A stretch of 62,655 bases of DNA from an uncultured Planctomycetota bacterium (GCA_903928115.1 CAIYPP010000099.1:1-62655), one strand, 5' to 3'. Counted from the stretch's first letter, positions 18,203 to 27,244 are shown. Notes: generated from the sequence alone by a model not told the origin. Numbers and translations are program-made.

Positions 18203-18225
18203 ATGCCCGAAAGGACTTCCGGCAT
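18203..18225. promoter_or_regulatory. Candidate upstream activator dyad for the flgF sigma-54 promoter
   Basis: ATGCCCGAAAG and CTTCCGGCAT form an imperfect dyad centred about 107 bp upstream of the predicted start at 18320, where sigma-54 activators usually bind. A related sequence in the opposite orientation (13845-13864, 13 of 20 positions alike) lies about 104 bp upstream of the fliK start. The similarity was found by eye and may be chance. Confidence 0.3.
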
Positions 18226-18293
18226 GGAAGGAACCTCCCGGGTCTGGAAGCGCGGCACCCCGCCGCGCGGCACGTGGAGCGGGCTTTCCGCGC

Positions 18294-18309
18294 TGGCACC
18301 CCGCTTGCT
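18294..18309 (+). promoter_or_regulatory. Sigma-54 promoter of the flgF-flgL unit
   Basis: TGGCAC-CCCGC-TTGCT is a full match to the sigma-54 consensus TGGCAC-N5-TTGCW. The predicted transcription start is near 18320, 2 nt before the GTG start of flgF at 18322. The site also decides the flgF start, because the longer reading frame from GTG 18274 begins upstream of the promoter. Confidence 0.78.
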
Positions 18310-18321
18310 CTGCGAACTCCC

Positions 18322-19023
18322 GTGACCGACGGACTCACTCACAGCGTCCAGGCGCTCGGCTCCGCCGAGAAGCGCATGGAGATGATCGCCGCGAACCTCG
18401 CGAACTTGAGCGCTCCGGGCTTCAAGCGCTCCGCGGACGTGCAGCACTCCTTCGATCAGGTGCTCGGCTCGCGCGTCGAGCGGCGCACCGTGTCGCGCCG
18501 CGAGACGGACTTCTCGCAGGGCACGCTGGCGGCAACCTCGAACACTTACGACCTCGCGCTGCACGGCCGTGGCTTCTTCACGGTCGATGGCCAAAACGGC
18601 GAGCTCTACACGCGCGACGGGCGCTTCCTCGTGAACGACGAGGGTGTGCTGCAGACGCAGGAGGGCTTGCCGGTCGCGTGGGAAGGTCCGCGCGGAACCG
18701 TCGATCCCACCGGCGCGGCGGTCACCGTCGACGCGGCGGGGATGGTGCGGCAGGGCGACAGCGAGATCGGCAAGCTGCGCGTGGTCGACTTCGAACAACC
18801 CGGCGCGCTCGTCGTGCGCCGCGGCGGCTTCTTCGAGGCTCCGCAGGGCGCGGTGCCGCAGCCCAGCGAAGCCGAGGTGCGCCAAGGCTACGTCGAGCAG
18901 GCCAACGTTTCGGCCGTCGACGAGCTCGTCGCGATGATCGCCGTACAGCGGCGCTTCGAGATGGGCACGCGCGTGATGAGCAGCATCGAGCAGTCCTACC
19001 GACGCTTGACCAACCCGCGCTAG
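18322..19023 (+). CDS. flgF: Flagellar basal-body rod protein FlgF
   Basis: A proximal rod component of the flagellar basal body. The 233 residues start at GTG 18322 (MTDGLTHSVQALGSAEKRME), which aligns with the start of FlgF/FlgG proteins; a GTG at 18274 would add 16 residues without similarity and lies upstream of the sigma-54 site. The N-terminal rod motif ANLANLSAPGFKR and the C-terminal motif QANVSAVDELVAMIAVQRRFE are both present, as is YDLALHGRGFFTV, which is typical of FlgF. It heads the long unit flgF-G-A-H-I-J-N-K-L. Confidence 0.92.
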   Translation: MTDGLTHSVQALGSAEKRMEMIAANLANLSAPGFKRSADVQHSFDQVLGSRVERRTVSRRETDFSQGTLAATSNTYDLALHGRGFFTVDGQNGELYTRDGRFLVNDEGVLQTQEGLPVAWEGPRGTVDPTGAAVTVDAAGMVRQGDSEIGKLRVVDFEQPGALVVRRGGFFEAPQGAVPQPSEAEVRQGYVEQANVSAVDELVAMIAVQRRFEMGTRVMSSIEQSYRRLTNPR

Positions 19024-19054
19024 CGCGCGGCGATGAACTAGGGAGACCGACACC

Positions 19055-19843
19055 ATGATTCGAGCGCTGATGACCGCTGCTTCCGGCATGAAGGTGCAGC
19101 AGATGCAGGTCGACACGATCGCGAACAACATCGCGAACGTGAACACGACGGGCTTCAAGAAGAACGAGCTCGCGTTCCGCGAGATGCTCTACGAGACCGT
19201 GCGCGATCCGGGCGCGCCGACGTCGGCGCAACAGCTGAAGCCCACCGGCCTGCAGTTCGGCAGCGGCTCCGAGGTCGCGGGCTCGGTCAAGGCGTTCCGC
19301 CAAGGCGAGATCGCGCCGACCGGCAACAAGCTCGACATGGCGATCACGGGCGCGGGCTTCTACCGCGTCCGCATCGGCAACGGCGAGTACCGCTACACGC
19401 GCGACGGCAGCTTCCGCCAGGACGGCTCCGGCACGCTGGTGAACGCCGAGGGCTACCCGCTCGATCCACCGGTGCAGATTCCGCCGGACGCACTCGAGGT
19501 GATCATCGGCGAAGACGGCAGCGTCAGCGTCATGCGCAGCGAGAGCGGCCTGCCCGAGCAGGTGACGAACATCTCGATGTTCCGCTTCCCCAACCCCGCC
19601 GGCCTCAAGGCGCAGGGCGGCAACCTGTACTCGGAGTCGGCGAGCTCGGGCCAAGCCGCGCAGGCGACGCCCGGCCAAGACGGAACGGGTCTCATCAAGC
19701 AGGGCTACCTCGAACGCTCGAACGTGCAAGTCGTCGACGAGCTCGTCGGCCTGATCCTCGCGCAGCGCAACTACGAGATCAACAGCCGCGCGATCAAGGT
19801 CAGCGACGAGATGCTCCAGCAAGTCAACAACATGATCCGCTGA
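19055..19843 (+). CDS. flgG: Flagellar basal-body distal rod protein FlgG
   Basis: Forms the distal rod. The 262 residues match the canonical FlgG length. It starts MIRALMTAASGMKVQQMQVD and has NNIANVNTTGFKKNELAFRE, the FlgG-specific core DMAITGAGFYRVRIGNGEYR-like segment, and the C-terminal YLERSNVQVVDELVGLILAQ followed by R-N-Y-E-I-N-S-R. flgA follows 10 bp after it. Confidence 0.97.
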   Translation: MIRALMTAASGMKVQQMQVDTIANNIANVNTTGFKKNELAFREMLYETVRDPGAPTSAQQLKPTGLQFGSGSEVAGSVKAFRQGEIAPTGNKLDMAITGAGFYRVRIGNGEYRYTRDGSFRQDGSGTLVNAEGYPLDPPVQIPPDALEVIIGEDGSVSVMRSESGLPEQVTNISMFRFPNPAGLKAQGGNLYSESASSGQAAQATPGQDGTGLIKQGYLERSNVQVVDELVGLILAQRNYEINSRAIKVSDEMLQQVNNMIR

Positions 19844-19853
19844 GGTCCGACGC

Positions 19854-20786
19854 ATGCTCCTCACACTCCTGCTCGTCGGCGGCGTCAAGATCACGCTCCA
19901 CGGCGAAGCCACGGTGCGCGGCACCGAGATCTCGCTCGCGCAGGTCGCGACCGTCGAAGGCGACGACGCGGCCGAGGTCGAGCGCGTTCGCTCGCTCAAG
20001 CTCGGCTACGCGCCGGCGCCCGGCTATTCGCGCACGCTTGCCGCGCCGCGCGTCTCGGCGGACGTCGCGCGTCTGGTTCCGGGCATCGCGATCGAGGTCA
20101 AGGGCGCGCTCGCCTGCCGCGTGACTCCGCAGGTCGAGCGCATCGGCGCCGCGGCGATCGAGACGGCGGCGCGCGCCGAGATGTCGCGCGCGCTGAAGGG
20201 CTCGGAGTTCGAGCTCGCGCTCAACACGACGCTCGCCGACCTCGAAGTGCCCGCGGGCAACGCTCCCGTCGAGGTGCGCGCCGTGCTCGGCGACAACGTC
20301 CTGCGTGCGGGGCCGGTCAACGTGCCCGTTCGCGTCAGCGTCGACGGCACGCTCTACCGCACGGTGTGGACGAACTGGCGCCTCTCGATGTGGGAGGACG
20401 CGAGCGTTCTGAAGCGCGAAGTGGCGGCGGGCGAAACCATCACCCTCGACATGCTCGAGCGTAAGCGCGTGCTGTCGAGCGGCGCCGCCGGAGAGTCCAC
20501 GCTCGCCGCTGGGCTCGCGCTCGGCGCCAAGACGCGCCGCGATCTCCCGGTCGGGCACGCCCTGCGCGAGTCGGACGTACTGCGCACGGTCATCGTCAAG
20601 CGCGGCGACACGCTCTTCCTCGAAGTGCGCCGCGGCTCGATCCACGCGCGCGTCGCCGCCGTCGCGGAACAGGACGCGCATCCCGGCGAGCGCATCAAGG
20701 TCACGCTGACGGAATCGAAGCGCACGCTCGCGGCGACCGTCGTTTCGCGCGAGCTCGCGCTGATCGACCTCGAAAGCAACGGCTGA
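19854..20786 (+). CDS. flgA: P-ring assembly chaperone FlgA
   Basis: A periplasmic chaperone for P-ring (FlgI) assembly. The 310 residues are longer than enterobacterial FlgA (about 220). The start MLLTLLLVGGVKITLHGEAT gives a short hydrophobic leader. The C-terminal SAF-like region is recognisable: VLKREVAAGETITLDMLERK, then DLPVGHALRESDVLR and a segment ending in DTLFLEVRRGSI. Its place between flgG and the ring genes flgH and flgI supports the call. The N-terminal half is less conserved. Confidence 0.87.
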   Translation: MLLTLLLVGGVKITLHGEATVRGTEISLAQVATVEGDDAAEVERVRSLKLGYAPAPGYSRTLAAPRVSADVARLVPGIAIEVKGALACRVTPQVERIGAAAIETAARAEMSRALKGSEFELALNTTLADLEVPAGNAPVEVRAVLGDNVLRAGPVNVPVRVSVDGTLYRTVWTNWRLSMWEDASVLKREVAAGETITLDMLERKRVLSSGAAGESTLAAGLALGAKTRRDLPVGHALRESDVLRTVIVKRGDTLFLEVRRGSIHARVAAVAEQDAHPGERIKVTLTESKRTLAATVVSRELALIDLESNG

Positions 20787-20797
20787 GACGAACCTAC

Positions 20798-21421
20798 ATG
20801 AAGAAGCTCTTCCTCCACGCTCTCCTCTCGCTCGCCGTCGCGGCGAGCGCGCAGGCGCAAGGCCGCGCGGGCTCGACGTACGACCCCGACCGCAGCCCCG
20901 GCTCGCCGATCAGCGCGAAGATCGCGCTGCACAAGGGCGACATCGTCACGGTCCTGATCGCCGAGAACCAGAACGTCCGCAATCAAGAGCAGTCGGACCT
21001 CTCGAAGGCGACGAACCTGAACTACAAGGTCAACCTGTTCGACCTGAAGCCCGAGATGTTCTCGCAGCTTCCGACGGTGGTCGACGCCGACTCGACGGAC
21101 GGCTTCGTCGGTCAGGCCAAGTACGAAAAGTCCGGCGCGTTCACCGCGCGCCTCGCCGCGATCGTTGTCGACACTCTGCCCAACGGCAACCTCGTCGTTA
21201 GCGGCCGCCGCGAGATCAAGATCGACGGCGAGACGAAGTTGATCGAGTTCAGCGGCGTCGTGCGCCGCTACGACATCGCCGCGGACAACTCGGTGACGAG
21301 CGAGCTCGTCGCCAATGCCACGGTGGTCTACAAGGGCTCGGGTCCGCTGACGGACTCGACCAATCGCCGCGGACTGGGCAAGTGGATCCACGACCTCTTC
21401 TCGTGGCTGTGGCCCTTCTGA
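20798..21421 (+). CDS. flgH: Flagellar L-ring protein FlgH, apparently without lipobox
   Basis: Builds the L-ring in the outer membrane. The 207 residues include the family core: KIALHKGDIVTVLIAENQNV near the N-terminus, NLVVSGRREIKIDGETKLIE and then VVRRYDIAADNSVTSELVAN near the C-terminus. The leader MKKLFLHALLSLAVAASAQA-Q ends in a signal peptidase I type site. No cysteine occurs in the first 40 residues, although FlgH is normally a lipoprotein with an N-terminal lipidated Cys. Confidence 0.93.
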   Translation: MKKLFLHALLSLAVAASAQAQGRAGSTYDPDRSPGSPISAKIALHKGDIVTVLIAENQNVRNQEQSDLSKATNLNYKVNLFDLKPEMFSQLPTVVDADSTDGFVGQAKYEKSGAFTARLAAIVVDTLPNGNLVVSGRREIKIDGETKLIEFSGVVRRYDIAADNSVTSELVANATVVYKGSGPLTDSTNRRGLGKWIHDLFSWLWPF

Positions 21422-21438
21422 TCGGGAGCACGTTGGCC

Positions 21439-22668
21439 ATGCATTTTCTGAGAATCCTCACTCCGCTGCTCCTCACGGGTAGCCTCCTTGCGCAGGGCGT
21501 CGGCGTCGGGCTCGTGCCCGCCGGCGTCGAAGCGCCGGCGCAGCCCGCGACGCGCTCGACGGCGACGTACGAGCGCGCGCCGCGCTTCGAGCCGCGCGCC
21601 GCACGCGGCGCGAGCGGCCGCGCGATCACGACCACGGTCGAGACGCTCGTCGATGTCCGCGGACAGGAAGAGAACCTTCTCACCGGTGTCGGCATCGTGA
21701 GCGGTCTCGGCGGCACGGGCGATTCCGTGAACATGACGCGGCAGCTGCTCCAGAACGTGCTGCTCGCCAACAACCTGCGCATCGACCTGATGCAGCTCAC
21801 GCCCAAGAACGTCGCAGTCGTGTCCGTCGAGGGCACGCTGCTCCCCGGCGTTCAGCCGGGTCGACGCATCGATGTGCGCGTGTCGACGCTCGGCGACGCC
21901 AAGAGTCTGCAGGGCGGCGTGTTGCTCTTCACCGAGCTGCGCGCGGCGGACGGCACCGTGTGGGCGACCGCGGGTGGCCCCGTCAACGTCGGCGGTTTCA
22001 TGGCGCAGGGCGCGTCCGCGTCCGTGCAGAAGAACCAAGTCACGGTCGGGATGATCACCGGCGGCGGCAAGGTCGAGCGCGCGCTGCCGAGCGAACTCGT
22101 CAGCGAGCACGGCCTCATCTACCTCGACTTGCGCGCGGCGCAGTCTTCCTACTCGAACCTCGTGCGTATCGCGACTGCGGTGAACACGATCTACCCGAAG
22201 GCCGCGGAGGCCGCGACGGACGGACGCACGATCAAGCTGCACGTTCCGGCGGATCTGCCGAAGGCTGCGCACGTCGCGTACCTCGAGTCCGTGCTCAAGC
22301 TCGAGGTCGAGCCGAGCCAGCAGCCGTACGTCGTGGTGAACGAGCGCACCGGCGCCATCGTCATGGGCGACGGGGTGCGTTTGCGCGCCGGTGCGATCGC
22401 GCTCGGCGGACTGACGGTCACCATTGCGGAGTCGCCGGAGACGAGCCAGCCCGGTCCGCTCTCGGGCGGAACGACGCAGACCAACCCGCGCACGGACATC
22501 AACGTGCAGGAGAGCAACAACGCGCTGGTGACGGTCCCCGGCGCGGTCACGCTCGACGAGGTCGTCGAGGTGCTCAACGTGCTCGGCACGACGCCGCGCG
22601 ACCTGATCCAGATCCTCGAGGCGATGAACCAGGCAGGGCTGCTCCTCGCCGAAGTCCGCCGGATGTGA
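21439..22668 (+). CDS. flgI: Flagellar P-ring protein FlgI
   Basis: Forms the periplasmic P-ring. ATG 21439 was chosen because MHFLRILTPLLLTGSLLAQG is a good signal peptide; the frame extends upstream to 21382 over the flgH end. The 409-residue protein contains the characteristic LLTGVGIVSGLGGTGDSVNM, LTPKNVAVVSVEGTLLPGVQ and, near the end, RTGAIVMGDGVRLRAGAIAL. The C-terminal LDEVVEVLNVLGTTPRDLIQ with ILEAMNQAG is also typical. flgJ follows 8 bp downstream. Confidence 0.96.
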   Translation: MHFLRILTPLLLTGSLLAQGVGVGLVPAGVEAPAQPATRSTATYERAPRFEPRAARGASGRAITTTVETLVDVRGQEENLLTGVGIVSGLGGTGDSVNMTRQLLQNVLLANNLRIDLMQLTPKNVAVVSVEGTLLPGVQPGRRIDVRVSTLGDAKSLQGGVLLFTELRAADGTVWATAGGPVNVGGFMAQGASASVQKNQVTVGMITGGGKVERALPSELVSEHGLIYLDLRAAQSSYSNLVRIATAVNTIYPKAAEAATDGRTIKLHVPADLPKAAHVAYLESVLKLEVEPSQQPYVVVNERTGAIVMGDGVRLRAGAIALGGLTVTIAESPETSQPGPLSGGTTQTNPRTDINVQESNNALVTVPGAVTLDEVVEVLNVLGTTPRDLIQILEAMNQAGLLLAEVRRM

Positions 22669-22676
22669 GCGTGAAC

Positions 22677-23009
22677 ATGCAACCGATCCAAAGCGACATG
22701 GCTGCGCGCGCAAGCGACGCGGTCGCGAGCGCGCAGGGCGCGGGGCTGGAGCGTGCGCGTTCTGCCGCGGGCGCGGGCGACCCGGACAAGGCGGCCAAGA
22801 TGTTCGAGGAGCTACTCGCGACCATGATGGTGCGCGAGATGCGCCGCGGACTCGACGGCGGCTTCTTCGGGAGCGGCTCGGGCGCGGACGTGTACGAAGG
22901 CTGGCTCGACCAGCACGTGGGCAAGTCCCTCGCGGATACGGGCGCGCTCGACCTCGCGCAGTCGATCCGCTTCTCGATCCAAGGCAAGCAGTCTGAGGTG
23001 GCGCAATGA
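22677..23009 (+). CDS. flgJ: Rod-binding protein FlgJ, N-terminal domain only
   Basis: A 110-residue protein corresponding to the rod-binding half of FlgJ. The family motif is clear: KAAKMFEELLATMMVREMRR, then a Gly-rich stretch and VYEGWLDQHVGKSLADTGAL with DLAQSIRF. The C-terminal peptidoglycan hydrolase domain of enterobacterial FlgJ is absent, as in many non-enterobacterial lineages, so another enzyme must open the wall for the rod. The ATG at 22677 is preferred to nearby GTG codons. Its stop overlaps the start of the next gene (ATGA at 23006-23009). Confidence 0.88.
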   Translation: MQPIQSDMAARASDAVASAQGAGLERARSAAGAGDPDKAAKMFEELLATMMVREMRRGLDGGFFGSGSGADVYEGWLDQHVGKSLADTGALDLAQSIRFSIQGKQSEVAQ

Positions 23010-23485
23010 ACCAAGTCATGACGCTCCTGCGCCAGCTCGAAGCTCACGTGCAGGAGGAAATCGGCGCGCAGGGTCGCGTGCTCGCCGCTCTCGAGGCTCA
23101 GGGCGAGGCGCTCCGCTCGCACGAGTCGGCGCGCATCGTCGAGGCCACCGCCGCGCTCGACCGCGAGATTCTCGCGCAGGCGCGTCGCGCCGAGCGCCGG
23201 ACGGAGCTCTTGACCGCGCTGGCGAACGTGTGGGGTGTCGCGCCCGCGACGCTCACGCTCGGCAGCATCGTCCAGCGCGTCGGCGACGAAGGTCGCCGTC
23301 TCGCGCGGCAACGCGAAGACCTCCAGCACGCCGCAGGCAGCGTCGCGCGTCAAAGCCAGCGGAACGGACTCGTCGCTCGCTTGCATCAGCGCGTCACCTC
23401 CCAGGTCCTGCAAGCCGTCCTCGTCGAGAGCGGCGACGGCGCGACCCTTACCGATGGCGGCGCGTTGATCAACGCGGAGGGCTGA
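23006..23485 (+). CDS. flgN: FlgN-like flagellar chaperone
   Basis: A 159-residue, mostly helical protein (MNQVMTLLRQLEAHVQEEIG). A long coiled coil rich in Glu, Arg, Ala and Leu covers residues 1-120, including LLTALANVWGVAPATLTLGS, which resembles the FlgN family. FlgN is the export chaperone for FlgK and FlgL, and this gene sits exactly before flgK, so position strongly supports the call. Its ATG overlaps the flgJ stop by 4 bp, so it is probably translationally coupled. Confidence 0.75.
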   Translation: MNQVMTLLRQLEAHVQEEIGAQGRVLAALEAQGEALRSHESARIVEATAALDREILAQARRAERRTELLTALANVWGVAPATLTLGSIVQRVGDEGRRLARQREDLQHAAGSVARQSQRNGLVARLHQRVTSQVLQAVLVESGDGATLTDGGALINAEG

Positions 23486-23490
23486 GCCCC

Positions 23491-25824
23491 ATGTCGAACC
23501 TCGGCATCAACATCGGCCTGAAGTCGCTGCTCGCCTCGCAGGCGAACTTGGAGACGATCGGCCACAACCTCTCCAACGCGAACACCGCAGGCTACTCGCG
23601 CCAGTCGCTCAACGTCTCGTCGGCTTCCCCTGTGCGGCTGCGCGGTCTGCTGCAGGGCACGGGCGTGAGCGCCGACACCATCACTCGCACGGTCGACTCG
23701 ATCCTGCAGGGTCGTATCTCGTCGCAGGTTTCGTCGCTCGGTCGCATCGGCGCCCGCATGGAGACGATCTCCAACGTCGAGAGCTTCCTCGGCGGAACGA
23801 GCGAGAGCGGCATGCCGGCGCTCTTCAAGAAGATGTTCCAGTCGTTCGCGTCGCTCTCGACGGCGCCCGAAGACTCTGTGCTGCGCACGGGCGCGGTGCA
23901 GTCCTCGGTGGGTGTCACGACTTCGCTCAATCAGGCCGCCGGCAACGTCCAGTCGTTGCAGCGCAACGTGTTCTTGCAGATGGATGCGACGGTCGAAGAG
24001 GTCAACGCGCTCGCGCGCCGTATCAGCGACCTCAACCGCCAGATCACCAGCAGCGAGTTCGGCACGTCGACGGCGAATGACCTCCGCGACCAGCGTGACC
24101 AGCGCATCAAGGAGCTTTCGCAGTTCGTGGACGTGCGTTCCGTCGAAGATGCGCGCGGTGCCGTGCGCGTCCTCGTCGGTGGTCGCATCTTGGTCAGCCC
24201 CACTTCGGTGGAAGAGCTCGAGCTCGGTGGCGATCCTGCCAGCGGGAACGTCACGCTCTCCATCGACGGCCAGCCGATCGACTCACTCGGCGGGCGCCTC
24301 GGCGGCCTGCTCGCGCTCCAAACGAGCTACCTGCCCGATGTCTCGGGCCAGCTCGACGCTTTCGCGCGCAATCTCGCGCTCGAGATGAACCGCGTGCACT
24401 CGACGGGGGTTCCGCGCTCGGGCCCGTTCTCGGTGCTCGTTTCGGACAATGTGCTGAACGACAACAGTGGCGACGGCAGCGTGACGGACGAGCTGCTCTC
24501 CCGCGCGGGGCTTCCGTTCGACGTCACGAGCGGCGAGCTCTTCGTCAACGTCGTCGACCGCGCGAGCGGCGCGCTCAGTAAACACCGCATCGCCATCGAC
24601 GCGGATCGCACGACGGTCGGCGACTTTGTCGACGCGCTGAGCGCAATTCCGTCGCTCTCGGCGAGCATCGACACCAGCGGTCGGCTGCAGATCGTGGCGG
24701 ACGCGGGCTATGGCTTTGACTTCAGCGCGCGTCTCGACGCCGCACCCGACAGTCTCGGCAGCTTTGGCGGCGGCAAGGCCTCGATCGCGACCGCGCGCGA
24801 GCCGTTCGCGCTCGACGTCGGTCAAACGCTCGACTTCGTGGGCGCCAACGGGGCGTTTTCGGTGACGCTCAGCGGTGCTGGGTTCGCGAACATCCAAGCG
24901 GCAACGGCCGAAGAGCTGGCCGCCGTGCTTCGGGCTGACGCAGGCTTCCAGACCTCGGGCCTCACGGCGAACGAGCAGGATGGCGCGCTCGTGATTCAGT
25001 CCATCGGGACGGGCGCGAGCCAGTCGTTCCAGCTCGCCGGAGGAAGTGCGCTCACGGCGCTCGGCTGGAGCGCCGGTACGACGGTGAGCGGCTCCGATCA
25101 GGCGGTCGCTCCGCACATCACCGGCAGCTACACAGGCGCGGCCAACGCGCGCTGGACGTTCCGACCGAACATGGACGGGACGATTGGAACCACGCAGGGC
25201 CTGCGAATCGATGTGTTCGACGAGGGCGGTCAGCTCGTCGGTCAGCTCGACGTCGGTCCTGGGTACACGCCGGGCGACGAGCTCGAGGTCAAGGACGGCG
25301 TGAAGATCGCCTTTGCCTTCGGCGACGTGTCCGCGACGGCGCGCGATGCGTTCCAGCTCGACGTGGTGGCCGACGCCGACACTTCGGACGTGCTCGTCGC
25401 GCTCGGGTTGAATTCGATGTTCACGGGCTCGACGGCGCAGGATATTGCCGTGCGCGACGACCTTGTGCGCGACCCCAGCCTTCTCGCGGCGTCGATCTCC
25501 GGCGCCGCGGGCGACGGCGGCAACATTCTGCGTCTGCTCGAAGTCGAATCTCAGCGCGTCGATGCGCTCGGCGACCAGTCGCTCGATGAATCGCTGGCGG
25601 GCATCGTGAGCGGCGTCGCGCTCGAGATCGACGCGGCATCCAGCGCGCAGGAAGCTGAGCAGTTCTTGCTCGACGGGCTCGAAGCGCGGCGCGATCAAGT
25701 CTCGGGCGTCAACACCGACGAGGAGCTCGTCCGCATGATCGAGCAGGAGCAGTCCTATCAGGCCGCGGCGCAGTACCTGCGCGTGGTCAGTGAGCTCACG
25801 TCGGAGTTGATGAACATTCTCTAG
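23491..25824 (+). CDS. flgK: Flagellar hook-associated protein 1
   Basis: The first hook-filament junction protein. The 777 residues are well above the roughly 550 of enterobacterial FlgK. ATG 23491 gives MSNLGINIGLKSLLASQANL, followed by NLSNANTAGYSRQSLNVSSA. The C-terminal region ends NTDEELVRMIEQEQSYQAAA-QYLRVVSELTSELMNIL, which is diagnostic. The added length is in the middle (about 300-680), which has several beta-rich Ala/Gly/Asp domains exposed on the junction surface. flgL follows 8 bp downstream. Confidence 0.95.
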   Translation: MSNLGINIGLKSLLASQANLETIGHNLSNANTAGYSRQSLNVSSASPVRLRGLLQGTGVSADTITRTVDSILQGRISSQVSSLGRIGARMETISNVESFLGGTSESGMPALFKKMFQSFASLSTAPEDSVLRTGAVQSSVGVTTSLNQAAGNVQSLQRNVFLQMDATVEEVNALARRISDLNRQITSSEFGTSTANDLRDQRDQRIKELSQFVDVRSVEDARGAVRVLVGGRILVSPTSVEELELGGDPASGNVTLSIDGQPIDSLGGRLGGLLALQTSYLPDVSGQLDAFARNLALEMNRVHSTGVPRSGPFSVLVSDNVLNDNSGDGSVTDELLSRAGLPFDVTSGELFVNVVDRASGALSKHRIAIDADRTTVGDFVDALSAIPSLSASIDTSGRLQIVADAGYGFDFSARLDAAPDSLGSFGGGKASIATAREPFALDVGQTLDFVGANGAFSVTLSGAGFANIQAATAEELAAVLRADAGFQTSGLTANEQDGALVIQSIGTGASQSFQLAGGSALTALGWSAGTTVSGSDQAVAPHITGSYTGAANARWTFRPNMDGTIGTTQGLRIDVFDEGGQLVGQLDVGPGYTPGDELEVKDGVKIAFAFGDVSATARDAFQLDVVADADTSDVLVALGLNSMFTGSTAQDIAVRDDLVRDPSLLAASISGAAGDGGNILRLLEVESQRVDALGDQSLDESLAGIVSGVALEIDAASSAQEAEQFLLDGLEARRDQVSGVNTDEELVRMIEQEQSYQAAAQYLRVVSELTSELMNIL

Positions 25825-25832
25825 AGGACGCC

Positions 25833-27242
25833 ATGAGCATCCGACCCACACAACAGGCGACGTTCACGCAGATCCAGCGCGGCTTGCTCGCGAACTTCAG
25901 CTCGCTGGTGCGCTCGCAGGAGCAGATCGCTTCGGGCAAGCGCATCGTGCGGCCGTCCGACGATCCGGTCGGCGCGTCGCAGGCGCTCGCGTTCCGTCGA
26001 CAGATCGCCGCCGCGGAGCGCAACCGCACGTCCGTCGAAGGCGCGCAGGTGATGCTCGACACGGCCTCGGGGCTGCTGCAAGACGCGGGCGGCCTGCTCG
26101 CGGAAGCGCGCGCGTCGCTCCTCCAAGGCATGAACGGTACGGCCTCGGCGGACGATCGCCGCTTGCTCGCCGGCTCGATCGGACTCATCCGCGATCGCCT
26201 GATGGAGATCGGCAATGCACGAGCCGGGAACCGCTATCTGTTTGGCGGCACGGCGATCGACGCGGCGCCGTTCGCGACGAGCGGTGGCGGCGTGCGCTAC
26301 CTCGGCAACGAAGAGTCGCAGGAGGTGCTCGTCGGAATCGACTCGCGCCTCACGAGCACCCTCCCTGGCGACGAGATCTTCGCTGCGCAGCAGCGCAGCG
26401 GCACGCAGTTCGCCGGCTTCACGGGTCTCGCCTCGGGCGCCACGGCCGATCAGGGCACGGGCTACATGCACGTGCAGGTCCGCCACGACGCTACGACCGC
26501 GAGCGGACTGGCCGGGGGTGTCGCGCTCGGCAGTTCTGCCCAAGACACGATCGTCGGACAGCACGCGCTCGTCGTCGACGGCGCGGCGCGGACGGTGAAG
26601 CTCGGCAACGGCGCCGCCATCAGCATCCCTACGGGCACCGGCGTGATCAGCGTGACCGACGAGCATGGCGCGCAAGTCAGCCTCGACTTCAGCGCTTGGG
26701 ACGGCTCGAGCTTCTCAGCCACGGTCAGCGGCTCCGCTTCGATCTCGCTCGACGGCTCGAACTGGACGAGCGTGACGCTCGCCGAGAGCGACCTCCGTCT
26801 CACGGACGCAGCGAGCGGCAACGTTCTGCACGTGGATACGCGCTCGTTGCACCGCGCGGGCACGGAGCTCGTCACCTTTGGCGGCACCGTGAACGTCTTC
26901 GACGTGCTGCAGGGCATTGTCGAGGATCTCGAGAACGGCGATGGCCTCGACCCCGCGGCGCAGCGCGAGCGGCTCGACATGTGGCTCGTCGAGCTCGACC
27001 GCAACCACGAGAATGTGCTCACGGCCACGGGCGAGCTCGGAGCGCTGTCCCAGCGCGCGGGCGGGCTCGAGGACGCCTACGACACCGAGTTGAGTCAGGT
27101 GCGCGGGCTGCTCTCGGGTGTCGAGGACGTGGACTTCGCATCGGCGGTCATGGAGATGAGCCGCGCCGAGCAGACTCTCCAGCTCGCGCAGGCGACCAGC
27201 GCTCGACTCCTCTCGACATCGTTGCTCAACTTCCTTCGTTAG
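25833..27242 (+). CDS. flgL: Flagellar hook-associated protein 3
   Basis: The second hook-filament junction protein. The 469 residues (against about 317 in enterobacteria) start MSIRPTQQATFTQIQRGLLA. The flagellin-like N-terminal helix continues with EQIASGKRIVRPSDDPVGAS, and the C-terminal helix has FASAVMEMSRAEQTLQLAQA and ends LLSTSLLNFLR. A large inserted domain fills the middle. It is followed immediately by two small coupled genes, so the flagellar unit continues beyond it. Confidence 0.94.
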   Translation: MSIRPTQQATFTQIQRGLLANFSSLVRSQEQIASGKRIVRPSDDPVGASQALAFRRQIAAAERNRTSVEGAQVMLDTASGLLQDAGGLLAEARASLLQGMNGTASADDRRLLAGSIGLIRDRLMEIGNARAGNRYLFGGTAIDAAPFATSGGGVRYLGNEESQEVLVGIDSRLTSTLPGDEIFAAQQRSGTQFAGFTGLASGATADQGTGYMHVQVRHDATTASGLAGGVALGSSAQDTIVGQHALVVDGAARTVKLGNGAAISIPTGTGVISVTDEHGAQVSLDFSAWDGSSFSATVSGSASISLDGSNWTSVTLAESDLRLTDAASGNVLHVDTRSLHRAGTELVTFGGTVNVFDVLQGIVEDLENGDGLDPAAQRERLDMWLVELDRNHENVLTATGELGALSQRAGGLEDAYDTELSQVRGLLSGVEDVDFASAVMEMSRAEQTLQLAQATSARLLSTSLLNFLR

Positions 27243-27244
27243 CC

